Part shown: positions 7,806 to 17,448 of the stretch, piece after piece | Position numbering within the stretch: the first letter of the stretch is position 1 | Layout: every line of letters starts with the position of its first letter | Made by a program: the position numbers and the translations under genes | Source of the DNA: Aceticella autotrophica | GTDB taxonomy: Bacteria; Bacillota; Thermoanaerobacteria; Thermoanaerobacterales; Thermoanaerobacteraceae | DNA: 64,000 nucleotides | Direction: 5' to 3' | Assembly (NCBI RefSeq): GCF_017357865.1 | Contig: NZ_CP060096.1 | Coordinates: 744,001 to 808,000, forward strand | The notes under the pieces: model-generated | Database searches by the model: none | Seen by the model: only the letters and a program-made list of their open reading frames with translations | What the model was told of the DNA's origin: nothing

Positions 7806-8692
7806 GAAAGCCACGTGTTTATGATGAAATTGCAACAATATATTTTTATATAATCGCTTTTATATTAATATCATTTCTCGTATTATTAATTGGCTATATA
7901 CTGTATCAAGGAAGGGAATCATTAAATTTAAATTTTATAACAACAGCACCTAAATTCATGGAGAAAGGCGGAGGTATTGGACCGCAACTTTTTAATTCTT
8001 TGATGTTGCTTATCGTAACATTAGTAATATCTGCTCCTATTGGTATTGGTGCCGGAATATTTATGTCTGAATATGCAAAACCGGGTTTTTTATCTGAAAC
8101 TATTCGCATCTCTACAGAAACATTGTCATCATTGCCTTCAATTGTTGTTGGTTTGTTTGGGCTTTTAATTTTTGTTAATATGTTCCATTGGGGATATTCT
8201 TTAATTTCCGGTGCCCTTGCACTGACTGTTTTAAATCTTCCTGTTATGGCACGAGTAAGTGAAGATTCCATTAAGAGTGTTTCAAAGAACATAAAAGAAG
8301 CAAGTTTTGCTCTTGGTGCAACAAAATGGCAAACAATATCAAAAGTAATTTTACCTTCAGCACTTCCAGGATTAATCACCGGGATTATATTGACTTCAGG
8401 AAGGATATTTGGTGAGGCTGCTGCGTTACTGTATACTGCAGGTATGAGTACACCACCACTTAATTTTACAAATATAAATCCGATTAATCCCAACTCTCCT
8501 TTTTATCCTTTTAGACCTGCGGAAACACTTGCTGTATATATATGGAAGATAAATAGTGAGGGATTGGCACCTGACGCAAGAAAAATTGCAGATGGTTCTG
8601 CCGCTGTTTTGCTTATTATAGTTTTATCCTTTAATCTTATCGCAAGGTGGTATGGAACTTATTTATATAAAAGAATGACAGGCGAAAAATAA
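7802..8692 (+). CDS. pstA: Phosphate ABC transporter permease PstA
   Basis: A 296-residue second permease subunit with about six membrane helices and the EAA loop NIKEASFALGATKWQTISKVILP. It starts with TTG at 7802, overlapping the pstC stop (TTGA), with AGGAGGAGAAT upstream; no ATG sits better placed. The insert near residues 215-260 (proline/asparagine-rich) before the last helix is usual for PstA of Firmicutes. Confidence 0.95.
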   Translation: MRKPRVYDEIATIYFYIIAFILISFLVLLIGYILYQGRESLNLNFITTAPKFMEKGGGIGPQLFNSLMLLIVTLVISAPIGIGAGIFMSEYAKPGFLSETIRISTETLSSLPSIVVGLFGLLIFVNMFHWGYSLISGALALTVLNLPVMARVSEDSIKSVSKNIKEASFALGATKWQTISKVILPSALPGLITGIILTSGRIFGEAAALLYTAGMSTPPLNFTNINPINPNSPFYPFRPAETLAVYIWKINSEGLAPDARKIADGSAAVLLIIVLSFNLIARWYGTYLYKRMTGEK

Positions 8693-8736
8693 TATGATAT
8701 AATGTCTATTATTAAAGAAAGGGGAAAATCTGACAC

Positions 8737-9486
8737 ATGAAAAAAATAAAAGTCAGACAACTTGACCTGTTTTATGGTGATATACAGGCATTAAAAAAAG
8801 TAGATATGGATATTGAAGAAAATAGTGTTATGGCACTAATAGGTCCTTCCGGCTGTGGCAAGTCAACTTTTATAAGGACTTTAAACAGGATGAATGACCT
8901 CATAGATTGTGTAAAAATAACTGGAGAAGTAATTCTTGATAATCAGGACATATATAAAGATATAGACCCCATTGAACTGAGAAAACGCGTTGGGATGGTA
9001 TTTCAAAAGCCAAATCCGTTTCCAATGACAATTTTTGATAATATAGCTTATGGACCAAGGATTCATGGTATTTATAGTAAAAAGAAATTAAATGAAATAG
9101 TTGAGAGAAGCTTGACGGCTGCCGTATTATGGGATGAAGTTAAGGATAGATTAAATTCTTCTGCATTGGGCTTATCAGGTGGACAGCAACAAAGGCTTTG
9201 TATTGCAAGGACACTTGCAATAGAACCTGAAGTGATTCTTATGGATGAACCCACGTCAGCCCTTGATCCTATATCTACAATGAAGATTGAAGAACTTATT
9301 GACCAGTTGAAACATAAATATACAATTGTAATTGTAACACATAATATGCAACAGGCAGGAAGAGTTGCTGATTATACGTCTTTTTTCTTAAATGGTGAAA
9401 TCATTGAAACAGGACCTACAGAAGAAATATTTTACAATCCTAAAGACAAAAGGACTGAAGATTATATTACCGGCAGGTTTGGTTAG
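8737..9486 (+). CDS. pstB: Phosphate ABC transporter ATP-binding protein PstB
   Basis: A 249-residue ABC ATPase. Walker A is GPSGCGKST, the Q loop is in [13 protein letters not shown] (the PNPFPM segment is a PstB hallmark), the signature is LSGGQQQR and Walker B is [14 protein letters not shown] final H loop is present (VTHNM). Start ATG at 8737 has AAAGGGGAA upstream. It energises the PstCA channel and with PhoU relays phosphate status to PhoR. Confidence 0.96.
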   Translation: MKKIKVRQLDLFYGDIQALKKVDMDIEENSVMALIGPSGCGKSTFIRTLNRMNDLIDCVKITGEVILDNQDIYKDIDPIELRKRVGMVFQKPNPFPMTIFDNIAYGPRIHGIYSKKKLNEIVERSLTAAVLWDEVKDRLNSSALGLSGGQQQRLCIARTLAIEPEVILMDEPTSALDPISTMKIEELIDQLKHKYTIVIVTHNMQQAGRVADYTSFFLNGEIIETGPTEEIFYNPKDKRTEDYITGRFG

Positions 9487-9497
9487 GAGGTATTTTA

Positions 9498-10154
9498 ATG
9501 AATCGTACGAATTTCGAAAAGCAATTAGAAGAACTACATTATGATGTGTTAAAAATGGGGAGTTTGGTTGAAGAAGCAATAACTAATGCTATTTTATCAT
9601 TAGTAAATCATGATGTGGGGTTGGCACAAAAGGTTATTGATGAGGATGAAAGAATAGACAAGATGGAGATTGATATTGATGATAAGTGTGTAAAAATTAT
9701 TATAATGCAACAGCCAATTGCAAAGGATTTAAGAATTGTTATAACATGTTTGAAATTAGTAACAGACCTTGAAAGAATGGCAGACCATGCCGTAGATATA
9801 GCTAAAATCACAAAAAGGATAGCTGACCAGAAATATATAAAACCATTAATTGATATACCTAAGATGGGCGAAATAGTTAAAGAGATGGTTAAACTTTCAC
9901 TTGATTCATATGTGCATCAGGATATTAAACTTGCAAAGACAATCAGTCAGAAAGATGATATAATTGATGGCTTATACAAGCAGATATTTAGTGAATTATT
10001 GATGTTTATGATAGAAGATTCTACAACAATAAATCAAGCAACACAATTTTTATTTGTAGCACGACACCTTGAGAGAATTGCAGACCATGCAACAAATATA
10101 TGTGAATGGGTAACATTTCTTGAGAGTGGAAAACATATTGATTTGAACGAATAA
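9498..10154 (+). CDS. phoU: Phosphate transport regulator PhoU
   Basis: A 218-residue all-helical protein made of two PhoU repeats, each carrying the metal-binding motif: DLERMADHAVDI (about residues 93-104) and HLERIADHATNI (about 190-200). PhoU links the Pst transporter to PhoR and represses the regulon when phosphate is ample. It lies 11 bp after pstB with TAGGAGGTATTTTA before the ATG, and ends the operon at a strong terminator. Confidence 0.95.
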   Translation: MNRTNFEKQLEELHYDVLKMGSLVEEAITNAILSLVNHDVGLAQKVIDEDERIDKMEIDIDDKCVKIIIMQQPIAKDLRIVITCLKLVTDLERMADHAVDIAKITKRIADQKYIKPLIDIPKMGEIVKEMVKLSLDSYVHQDIKLAKTISQKDDIIDGLYKQIFSELLMFMIEDSTTINQATQFLFVARHLERIADHATNICEWVTFLESGKHIDLNE

Positions 10155-10156
10155 AA

Positions 10157-10206
10157 AAAACTATACAAAAGACACCTTAAAAGGTGTTTTTTTTTGTATA
10201 GTTTTT
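10157..10206 (+). terminator. Terminator of the pst operon
   Basis: Nested hairpin: inner arms ACACCTT/AAGGTGT and outer arms AACTATACAAAA/TTTTGTATAGTT, with T runs on both sides. Likely bidirectional. Confidence 0.88.
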
Positions 10207-10254
10207 TATAATATGTAAAAGATAAAATTTAGAAAGAATAAAGAGGTGATATTA

Positions 10255-10962
10255 ATGACTATTGGTTATATATTATTAACTATTGCAGGATTATTTGTGT
10301 TATTCGGATTTGCCCATAGGGTTCTTGACAGGATGAAAATGACAGATAAATGGGCATTACTGATAATCATTGGAATGATTATCGGAACACTCATTCCATC
10401 AATACCCCTTGGTGCAAATATATCTATAAATATAGGTGGAGCTATAATTCCAATGGCTGTAGCAGTATACTTATTTATTAAATCAGAGTCGCTAAAAGAA
10501 AAGATGAATGCAATTTTTGCATCTTTAATAGCAGGCGCAGCGGTTTATATTGCAGGCAGGTTATTGCCCAGTGAACCCGAAGCCATGCTAATTGAACCCA
10601 ATTATATATATGGCATTATAAGTGGACTTATTGCATATCTCTTTAGCAGATCAAGAAGATGTGCATTTATAGCAGGCGTTATGGGGGTTGTATTAAGTGA
10701 TATTACACAGGCAGTAATAAATGCTGCAACCGCGCGACCTGGTCTTGTTTCAATAGGTGGTGCAGGTGCGGTTGATACTGTTGTAATATCAATGATTGTT
10801 GCAGTTTTATTATCTGAAGTTTTAGGTGAAACAAGAGAAAAATTACAGGGTGGTACTGCCAAGAAAAATACAGAGATTGATTCTCATCTGACAAGCACTT
10901 TGATTGACGATAACGATTTAAAAGACAGGGAAAAGGATGGTGAAAAAGATGAAAAAGAATAG
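10255..10962 (+). CDS. DUF1614 family membrane protein
   Basis: A 235-residue membrane protein with about seven hydrophobic segments and a charged tail rich in K/E/D (last about 40 residues). It matches the pattern of DUF1614 proteins: FGFAHRVLDRMKMT near the start, IGTLIPSIPLG, and the polar GVVLSDITQAVINAA segment. Function unknown. The ATG at 10255 has AGAGGTGATATTA upstream; a GTG three codons earlier has none. It overlaps the SpoIIP-like gene by 26 nt, pointing to a shared transcript and possibly a sporulation-related role (inference). Confidence 0.7.
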   Translation: MTIGYILLTIAGLFVLFGFAHRVLDRMKMTDKWALLIIIGMIIGTLIPSIPLGANISINIGGAIIPMAVAVYLFIKSESLKEKMNAIFASLIAGAAVYIAGRLLPSEPEAMLIEPNYIYGIISGLIAYLFSRSRRCAFIAGVMGVVLSDITQAVINAATARPGLVSIGGAGAVDTVVISMIVAVLLSEVLGETREKLQGGTAKKNTEIDSHLTSTLIDDNDLKDREKDGEKDEKE

Positions 10963-12046
10963 AGTCACAGTAATGTTAATATTATTAATATTACTGATGT
11001 TACCACAATCTATGCATGCTGATAACTGGAACGGTAAAAAAGTAGGATATTATACAATTTATGAAGAAAATTCAAATAAAATATTGTTTAAAATATCATG
11101 GGATTTAACAGTAAATGACCAATATCTTTCTCAGGATAATAAAATGTACAAAATAATAAAAGTAGATAAAAAAAATGAGATGGCATATGCAAAATATATT
11201 GAAACTGTCAAATTGCCTGATGTAGATATAGATAAAGTCACACAAGCAATGGCGCAAAGAACGGGAGAAAGAAAAATTGCTATGTATTCTACACACAGCG
11301 ATGAATCGTATATTCCAACAGACGGCGCAGCAAGTATATATGGGCATGGTGGAATATATCACGTTGATTCGGCATTAAGCAATGCATTGAGAGATAAAGG
11401 CATTAAAACAGATGTAGACAGAACATTATATTTGCCACATGATGCAATGGCATACAGAAGGTCAAGGGTAGGAGCAGTTAAACTTATTAAAAATATGAAG
11501 CCTGATTTATTATTGGATGTTCATAGAGATGCTGTACCATATGAAGAATATATAAGAAAAATAGCAGGTAAAAATGCAACTGGTGTCAGGATTGTTCTTG
11601 GTCGTAAAAATACAAACTTAAAGGCAAATCAGGATTTAGCATTTAGAATAAAAGCAATTGCAGATAAAAAATATCCGACATTGATAAAAGATATTTTTTA
11701 TGGAGACGGCGACTATAATCAAGACCTCATGCCTAATTCGCTGCTTCTTGAATTTGGAACATATTCACATACAAGACAAAGAGCAGAGGAATCCGGTAAA
11801 ATTATGGCGGATGTTTTGACAAAAGCGGTTTATGGTTCTGATGAAAAAAAACAGGTTGGTGGTATACTTGGCACACAAAAATCTACACCTTCACAAAACA
11901 GAGCTTCTAAAAGCGGAATATGGATTCTCGCAGGTATAGTTATTGTATCTGTTATAGGATTTATGTTTATAAGTACAGGTGGAAGAGAGATGATGGCAAA
12001 ATTTTCAAATTATCTTGGAGTTATGAGACAAAACCGAAAAAAATAG
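10937..12046 (+). CDS. SpoIIP-family sporulation protein (peptidoglycan-degrading)
   Basis: A 369-residue secreted or membrane protein. It has an N-terminal signal/anchor (residues about 6-28), a linker, a SpoIIP-like amidase/endopeptidase domain (about 105-310) and a C-terminal membrane helix (about 325-345). SpoIIP marks are IAMYSTHSDESY (family: YHTHTxESY), LLLDVHRDAVP (DxHRDA) and a terminal E in LLLEFGTYSHT. SpoIIP degrades septal peptidoglycan during engulfment with SpoIID and SpoIIM. The C-terminal anchor and the position next to DUF1614 and DUF3189 suggest a paralogue rather than the standard spoIIP beside gpr. ATG at 10937 follows AGGGAAAAGG; ATG at 10949 is an alternative. Confidence 0.75.
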   Translation: MVKKMKKNRVTVMLILLILLMLPQSMHADNWNGKKVGYYTIYEENSNKILFKISWDLTVNDQYLSQDNKMYKIIKVDKKNEMAYAKYIETVKLPDVDIDKVTQAMAQRTGERKIAMYSTHSDESYIPTDGAASIYGHGGIYHVDSALSNALRDKGIKTDVDRTLYLPHDAMAYRRSRVGAVKLIKNMKPDLLLDVHRDAVPYEEYIRKIAGKNATGVRIVLGRKNTNLKANQDLAFRIKAIADKKYPTLIKDIFYGDGDYNQDLMPNSLLLEFGTYSHTRQRAEESGKIMADVLTKAVYGSDEKKQVGGILGTQKSTPSQNRASKSGIWILAGIVIVSVIGFMFISTGGREMMAKFSNYLGVMRQNRKK

Positions 12047-12054
12047 AAGTAATT

Positions 12055-12083
12055 TGGTGCCATTAGCACCATTTTTAATTTTT
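12055..12083 (+). terminator. Terminator after the SpoIIP-like gene
   Basis: TGGTGC (12055-12060), a five-base loop and GCACCA (12066-12071) followed by T-rich DNA (TTTTTAATTTTTT). Confidence 0.75.
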
Positions 12084-12104
12084 TAATAGTGGGGGAATAT
12101 TGAA

Positions 12105-12557
12105 TTGAAAATCATATATTACAGCTATTATGGCTGTTATTCAACTATTATAGCAGCATATATACATTCTAAGATAATAGATGATGTTATAAGTAAAGAA
12201 GAATTTTATGATATACCTGAAATTTTTGAAATCAATTATGGTATATTAAAGTACATAGGTATTGATGAAAATAATAATGAAATATATGTAATTGCTATGA
12301 AAAACTTTAGTGATAATATTAAGAAGACTTTTGAAGGATTGAGGAAAATATTTAACCTTGAATTTGAGAAAATAATATTTGTTGATACATCAAGTTTTGA
12401 TGTCAGGTATTTTAATATATATTTATATTTAAGAAAAGTCAGGATATTTAAAAATATTATAGATTATATATTGTATAAAAAAATAATGGCAAACTATAGG
12501 CATATTAAATCATTTGTAGATTTAAATAAAATAAAAAACAATATTATTTGGGGGTAG
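12105..12557 (+). CDS. DUF3189 family protein (first of a tandem pair)
   Basis: A 150-residue protein of the DUF3189 family, found mainly in spore-forming clostridia; function unknown. It begins KIIYYSYYGCYSTIIAAYIH, similar to the next gene, and keeps the family layout: a short beta strand, a polar helix starting with Ser/Thr, then G-I-D-x-x-x-N-E-I-Y. The TTG start at 12105 is preceded by GTGGGGGAATATTGAA. It is more AT-rich and more divergent than its neighbour, consistent with relaxed constraint after duplication (inference). Confidence 0.7.
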   Translation: MKIIYYSYYGCYSTIIAAYIHSKIIDDVISKEEFYDIPEIFEINYGILKYIGIDENNNEIYVIAMKNFSDNIKKTFEGLRKIFNLEFEKIIFVDTSSFDVRYFNIYLYLRKVRIFKNIIDYILYKKIMANYRHIKSFVDLNKIKNNIIWG

Positions 12558-12560
12558 AAA

Positions 12561-13025
12561 ATGATAATTGCATATGTATGCTATGGTAGTGCTCATTCAT
12601 CAATTGTAGCAGCATCAATACATGTTGGATTGCTTCCAATGAGAAAACTTCCAACCTACGAAGAAATAATCAGTTTGCCTCATTATGATATAACGGATGG
12701 AAGTCAAATAGGGATACCTTTTTATATGGGAACAGATGAATTTTATAATGATGTTTATGCAATTGGTGCAAAAAATGGAAGGAAGATATTAATAAAAGCG
12801 GTATATAGTTTCCTTGAGGAAACAGCCATATCAAAAGATGAGATAATACTGATTGATGCATTACCTACTATTGGATTATTGACAAAAATTGGGGGTATGG
12901 CATCCCGTAGATTTAAAATGGTTTCGATAGGTAGACCTATAACAGTATATGGGATACTTAAAAAATACGATAATTTCATTAAATTAGTTAAGGAAGTAAA
13001 AAACAAGCTGGAAATAAAGTCTTGA
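12561..13025 (+). CDS. DUF3189 family protein (second of a tandem pair)
   Basis: A 154-residue DUF3189 protein starting 3 bp after its paralogue, with GGGGGTAGAAA before ATG 12561. The shared features are AYVCYGSAHSSIVAASIHVGLL near the start (nucleotide-binding-like G-S-x-H-S-S turn), the GIPFYMGTDEFYNDVYAIGAKNG central block and IILIDALP. It looks like the better conserved copy. The family's occurrence in spore formers and the neighbouring sporulation genes suggest a role in sporulation, but this is inference. Confidence 0.75.
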   Translation: MIIAYVCYGSAHSSIVAASIHVGLLPMRKLPTYEEIISLPHYDITDGSQIGIPFYMGTDEFYNDVYAIGAKNGRKILIKAVYSFLEETAISKDEIILIDALPTIGLLTKIGGMASRRFKMVSIGRPITVYGILKKYDNFIKLVKEVKNKLEIKS

Positions 13026-13083
13026 CGTATTTAATTTATTAATTCATAATTGTAAATAGGAGAATGTCATAGGAGGAAAATAA

Positions 13084-14391
13084 ATGAAACCGCATATAGT
13101 AAAAGGCATTGTAAGAAACAGCATTGCGGATAGCTTAGGAATAGAGCCAGGAGATGCTCTGATTTCTATTAATGGAGAAAAGATTATTGATATTATAGAT
13201 TATAAATTTTTAGAATCAGGGGATTTTATCAATGTATTGATACAGAAACATGATGGAGAAGAATATTTATTTGAGATAGAAAAAGACTATGATGAGGATT
13301 TGGGGCTTATATTTGAAAGTGGAATAATAGACAAACCGAAGCATTGCAGTAATAAATGTATATTTTGTTTTATAGATCAGCTTCCGGATAAAATGAGAGA
13401 ATCTCTTTATTTTAAAGATGATGATTATCGGTTTTCTTTCCTACAAGGTAATTTTATAACATTGACAAATATGAAGGATCAGGAGATAGAAAGAATTATA
13501 AAATACAGGCTTTCACCGATTTACGTATCAGTACATGCGACAGATGATGAAGTTAGGAAGAAAATATTAAATAATTCGAAAGCAGGCGGTATTTTAGAGA
13601 AACTAAAAAGATTAACTTTATATGGGATTAAAGTACACTGTCAGATTGTTTTATGCCCAGGTATCAATGATGGTATGATACTTGATAAAAGTATAAAGGA
13701 TTTATCGGATTTATACCCGGGGGTTAAATCGGTTGCTGTTGTTCCGGTAGGGCTTACTGATTATCGTGAAGGACTTTATAAATTAGAACCTTATAACCAT
13801 GACGAGGCAGTAAAATTGATAGCACAGGTTACAGAGTGGCAAAATAAATTGAAAGAAGAAAAAGGTACATCCTTTGTTTTTATAGCAGATGAATTTTATG
13901 TACTTGCCAATAAAGAAATACCCGAATATGACCATTATGAAGGATTTCCACATCTTGAAAATGGTGTTGGTTTAATGGCATTATTTAAAAATCAATTTGA
14001 TACTTATTTTAAAAACATAAAAACATTTAAAGTTAATTTCAATAAATATGTTGTAATAACTGGTATATCTGCATATGAATTTATTAAGGGATTCGCTGAT
14101 AAATTAAATAAAATAGGTTTTAATATAGAGGTAAAGTCAATAAAAAATGACTTTTTTGGACATGGAATAACGGTTTCGGGTCTTGTAACAGGCGAAGATA
14201 TAATTAATCAATTAAAAGGAAAAATCGATGGTAAAATATTGATTATACCGGAATGTATGTTAAAGGCTGGTACAGATATCTTCCTTGATGATATGACGGT
14301 TGCAGGATTAGAAAAACAGCTTAACGCACGTGTTATAATATCAGAAGTGAATGGAAAAAGTTTTATACAAAAGATTAATATGGGAAGGTGA
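13084..14391 (+). CDS. DUF512 family radical SAM protein with PDZ domain
   Basis: A 435-residue protein. Residues 1-70 are PDZ-like (VKGIVRNSIADSLGIEPGD, ISINGEKIIDIIDYK). Residues 80-270 have a radical-SAM-like cysteine set C88-x3-C92-x2-C95 in CSNKCIFCF, followed by the DUF512 domain (about 290-430). The cysteine motif is the standard CxxxCxxC, so an iron-sulphur cluster and SAM are expected. Function is unknown; the gene is conserved next to der in clostridia and cyanobacterial relatives carry the TIGR03279 name. ATG 13084 follows AGGAGGAAAATAA. It ends 4 bp before the der start, so co-translation is likely. Confidence 0.88.
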   Translation: MKPHIVKGIVRNSIADSLGIEPGDALISINGEKIIDIIDYKFLESGDFINVLIQKHDGEEYLFEIEKDYDEDLGLIFESGIIDKPKHCSNKCIFCFIDQLPDKMRESLYFKDDDYRFSFLQGNFITLTNMKDQEIERIIKYRLSPIYVSVHATDDEVRKKILNNSKAGGILEKLKRLTLYGIKVHCQIVLCPGINDGMILDKSIKDLSDLYPGVKSVAVVPVGLTDYREGLYKLEPYNHDEAVKLIAQVTEWQNKLKEEKGTSFVFIADEFYVLANKEIPEYDHYEGFPHLENGVGLMALFKNQFDTYFKNIKTFKVNFNKYVVITGISAYEFIKGFADKLNKIGFNIEVKSIKNDFFGHGITVSGLVTGEDIINQLKGKIDGKILIIPECMLKAGTDIFLDDMTVAGLEKQLNARVIISEVNGKSFIQKINMGR

Positions 14392-14395
14392 TAGC

Positions 14396-15703
14396 GTGTA
14401 TCCAATGGTAGGTATAATAGGAAGACCAAATGTTGGTAAATCAACTCTTTTTAATAAGATTGTGGGGCAGAGAATATCAATTGTTGAAGATAAACCAGGT
14501 GTTACAAGGGATAGGATATATTCAAAAACAGAATGGCTGGGAAAAAATTTTATTCTAATAGATACAGGTGGATTAGAGCCAAAGTCTGACGATGAAATAT
14601 TCACGAAAATGCGTCTTCAGGTAGAAGCAGCAATAGATATGGTAGATTTAATACTTTTTGTAGTTGATGCAAAGGAAGGGTTAATTTCAAATGATGAGGA
14701 AGTTGCAGATATACTTCGGAGGTCTCGCAAAAAAGTTTTGCTTGTTTGCAATAAGATTGACAACTTTAAAGAAATGCCTGCCTCATATTATGATTTTATG
14801 AAACTGGGATTTGGAGAGCCAATACCTATATCTGCAGCAAATGGTCTTGGTATAGGGGATTTGCTTGATGATGTAATAAAAAATTTGCCTGAGAAAAAAG
14901 AAGATTATTCAGATGATACGATTAAAATAGCAGTTATAGGCAAGCCAAATGTTGGAAAATCATCATTGGTTAATAAAATATTAGGTGAGGAGAGGGTAAT
15001 AGTAAGTGATATACCGGGTACTACAAGGGATGCCATAGATACCTTCTTTGAAAAGGATGGTACAAATTTTGTAATAATTGATACCGCAGGAATGAGAAAA
15101 AAGGGTAAAATATATGAATCTATTGAGCGTTATAGTGTTATAAGGGCGTTATCAGCTATAGAAAGGGCAGACATTTGCCTTTTAGTTATTGATGCAAAAA
15201 AAGGTCCAACAGAACAAGATACAAAAATAGCTGGATATGCATATGAAAATAATAAAGCAGTAATAATCATTGTGAATAAATGGGATTTAATTGAAAAAGA
15301 TACAAATACTATTAATGAATATACGAGAATAATAAGAGAAAAATTTGCATTTCTTAACTTTGCCCCTATACTTTTTATTTCTGTTAAAACAGGGCAAAGA
15401 GTAAATCGAATACTTGAAGAAATAAAAAAGGTATGGGAGCAATTTAATAAAAGGATCTCTACTGGTATTTTAAATAATACTGTAAATGAAGCCATACTAG
15501 TTAATCCACCTCCGGCAAAGAAGGGAAAGTTACTTAAAATATATTATATGACTCAAGTAAGTATAAAACCTCCAACATTTGCGGTATTTGTAAATGAACC
15601 GGAGCTTATGCATTTTTCGTATAAAAGGTTTCTTGAAAATAGTATAAGACAAAATTTTGGTTTTAGCGGTGTACCTATTAATATATTAATAAGAAAAAGA
15701 TAA
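14396..15703 (+). CDS. der: Ribosome biogenesis GTPase Der (EngA)
   Basis: A 435-residue double-GTPase required for 50S ribosome assembly. GTPase 1 has GRPNVGKST, DTGG and NKID; GTPase 2 has GKPNVGKSS, DTAGM and NKWD. A KH-like domain ends the protein (about 355-435). GTG at 14396 is preferred: GGGAAGGTGATA sits just upstream and gives MYPMVGIIGRPN, the family's usual N-terminus. Length matches the family. Confidence 0.95.
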   Translation: MYPMVGIIGRPNVGKSTLFNKIVGQRISIVEDKPGVTRDRIYSKTEWLGKNFILIDTGGLEPKSDDEIFTKMRLQVEAAIDMVDLILFVVDAKEGLISNDEEVADILRRSRKKVLLVCNKIDNFKEMPASYYDFMKLGFGEPIPISAANGLGIGDLLDDVIKNLPEKKEDYSDDTIKIAVIGKPNVGKSSLVNKILGEERVIVSDIPGTTRDAIDTFFEKDGTNFVIIDTAGMRKKGKIYESIERYSVIRALSAIERADICLLVIDAKKGPTEQDTKIAGYAYENNKAVIIIVNKWDLIEKDTNTINEYTRIIREKFAFLNFAPILFISVKTGQRVNRILEEIKKVWEQFNKRISTGILNNTVNEAILVNPPPAKKGKLLKIYYMTQVSIKPPTFAVFVNEPELMHFSYKRFLENSIRQNFGFSGVPINILIRKR

Positions 15704-15715
15704 GGAGGAAAACAA

Positions 15716-16312
15716 GTGCTAAGGGTATTAGCTGTTGTTATTGCATATCTCATAGGCGGAATAAATAGTGCATATTTAATTAGTAAATATATTAAGAAAA
15801 TCGATGTTAGAAATTATGGAAGTGGAAATGCCGGGGCAACAAATGTAATGAGAATTCTTGGTGTAAAAGCAGCTGTTTTTGTATTTCTTCTTGATGTTTT
15901 AAAAGGTATAATTGCAGTATCCATTGGTAGATATCTATGTGGTGAAACTGGTGCTTTACTGTCAGGCATAGCTGTTGTTTGTGGGCATAATTGGCCGATA
16001 TTTTTAAATTTTAAAGGAGGAAAAGGAATTGCAACAAGTCTTGGGGTTATTTTAATAATAAATCCATTATTTGGAATTTATTCTTTGATTGCTGCTATAT
16101 TGGTTATAGCAATTACAAAATATGTATCATTAGGTTCAATTTTAGGCTCATTATTTTTTTTATTGCTGAATTTGATATATTGGAAGTCGTTTTCTACGTT
16201 TTTGTTTGCTTTAATTATGATGCTGCTTGCAGTATTCCAGCATAGGTCAAATATTAAGCGGTTATTTTCTGGAACAGAGTTAAAACTGGGGCAGAAAACA
16301 AGAGTTAAATAA
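15716..16312 (+). CDS. plsY: Acyl-phosphate glycerol-3-phosphate acyltransferase PlsY
   Basis: A 198-residue membrane acyltransferase that transfers an acyl group from acyl-phosphate to glycerol 3-phosphate, the first step of phospholipid synthesis in most Gram-positives. The three family motifs are visible: [30 protein letters not shown] and the C-terminal H/R-rich RSNIKRL. About five membrane helices. The start is GTG 15716 with AAGGAGGAAAACAA upstream. It precedes gpsA, whose product supplies its substrate. Confidence 0.94.
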   Translation: MLRVLAVVIAYLIGGINSAYLISKYIKKIDVRNYGSGNAGATNVMRILGVKAAVFVFLLDVLKGIIAVSIGRYLCGETGALLSGIAVVCGHNWPIFLNFKGGKGIATSLGVILIINPLFGIYSLIAAILVIAITKYVSLGSILGSLFFLLLNLIYWKSFSTFLFALIMMLLAVFQHRSNIKRLFSGTELKLGQKTRVK

Positions 16313-16341
16313 GGTTATTTATAAGAGCAGGAGGAATAGGT

Positions 16342-17334
16342 ATGGAAATTTTGATTTTAGGAGCTGGAAGCTGGGGAACTGCGATGGCAATACATCTTAA
16401 TGACCTTGGTCACAAAATTACATTATGGACAAGAGATATAGAGCAAAGAAATTATATTTTAAAGACACGGTATAACAAAAAATATTTAGATGTTTTAATA
16501 CCCTATAACATCGTTATAACAACAGATATAAAAGAAGCAGTTAAAAATAATAGCATCATTATTTTTGCGGTTCCTTCAGATGTAGTCAGAAATGTTGCTG
16601 TAGATTTAAAAGGCATAATAGATAAAAAAACGATTATTGTTAATCTTGCTAAAGGGATAGAAACAACAAGTTTAAAAAGAATGTCAGAAGTAATAAATGA
16701 AATACTTGATAATACAATTGTAGTTTTATCTGGTCCCAGCCATGCAGAGGAGGTATGCAGGCATATACCTACAGCATGTGTATTATCATCTAAAAATATT
16801 AATGCATGTGAATATATACAGGACATATTCATGAATGAAAATTTTAGACTTTATATTAACAAGGATATAATTGGAGTTGAGCTGGGTGGAGCTTTGAAAA
16901 ATATAATTGCACTTGGGGCTGGTATTTCAGATGGTTTAGGTTTTGGAGACAATACAAAGGCTGCATTGATGACACGTGGACTCGCTGAAATATCAAGGCT
17001 TGGGGTTGCCCTTGGAGCAGATCCGTTGACATTTTTGGGGCTCTCAGGAATGGGAGATCTCATTGTAACATGCACCAGTATGTATTCAAGGAATAGAAGA
17101 GCCGGCATTAAAATAGGTCAAGGTAAATCACTTAAAGAAGCCTTGAAAGAAATAGGTATGGTCGTAGAAGGTGTTAAAACAACAGAATCAGCATATAAAT
17201 TATCACAGATACATAATATAACGATGCCGATAACTAAAGAAATGTATTCAATATTGTTTGAAGGCAAAAATCCACATGATGCGGTTTACAATCTAATGAC
17301 AAGAAGTAAAAAACACGAAATGGAATATATATAA
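16342..17334 (+). CDS. gpsA: Glycerol-3-phosphate dehydrogenase [NAD(P)+]
   Basis: A 330-residue cytosolic enzyme reducing dihydroxyacetone phosphate to glycerol 3-phosphate for lipid synthesis. The NAD-binding glycine motif is [10 protein letters not shown] (residues 7-16). Other marks are [29 protein letters not shown] (catalytic Lys) and GDLIVTC. Length is normal. ATG 16342 follows GCAGGAGGAATAGGT. It forms a functional pair with plsY 29 bp upstream and is closed by a terminator. Confidence 0.95.
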   Translation: MEILILGAGSWGTAMAIHLNDLGHKITLWTRDIEQRNYILKTRYNKKYLDVLIPYNIVITTDIKEAVKNNSIIIFAVPSDVVRNVAVDLKGIIDKKTIIVNLAKGIETTSLKRMSEVINEILDNTIVVLSGPSHAEEVCRHIPTACVLSSKNINACEYIQDIFMNENFRLYINKDIIGVELGGALKNIIALGAGISDGLGFGDNTKAALMTRGLAEISRLGVALGADPLTFLGLSGMGDLIVTCTSMYSRNRRAGIKIGQGKSLKEALKEIGMVVEGVKTTESAYKLSQIHNITMPITKEMYSILFEGKNPHDAVYNLMTRSKKHEMEYI

Positions 17335-17357
17335 ATCTCCGGTTGTCCGGAGATTTT
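17334..17357 (+). terminator. Terminator of the der-plsY-gpsA unit
   Basis: AATCTCCGG, loop TTGT, CCGGAGATT, then TTATT. The stem begins at the last base of the gpsA stop codon. Confidence 0.85.
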
Positions 17358-17448
17358 ATTCATATTAAGTGTTTTTTTTCATATATATGTAATGTTAAAG
17401 TATATAAAATACTAAATTTTAAGTATATAAAAAAGGGAGTGGAACAAG

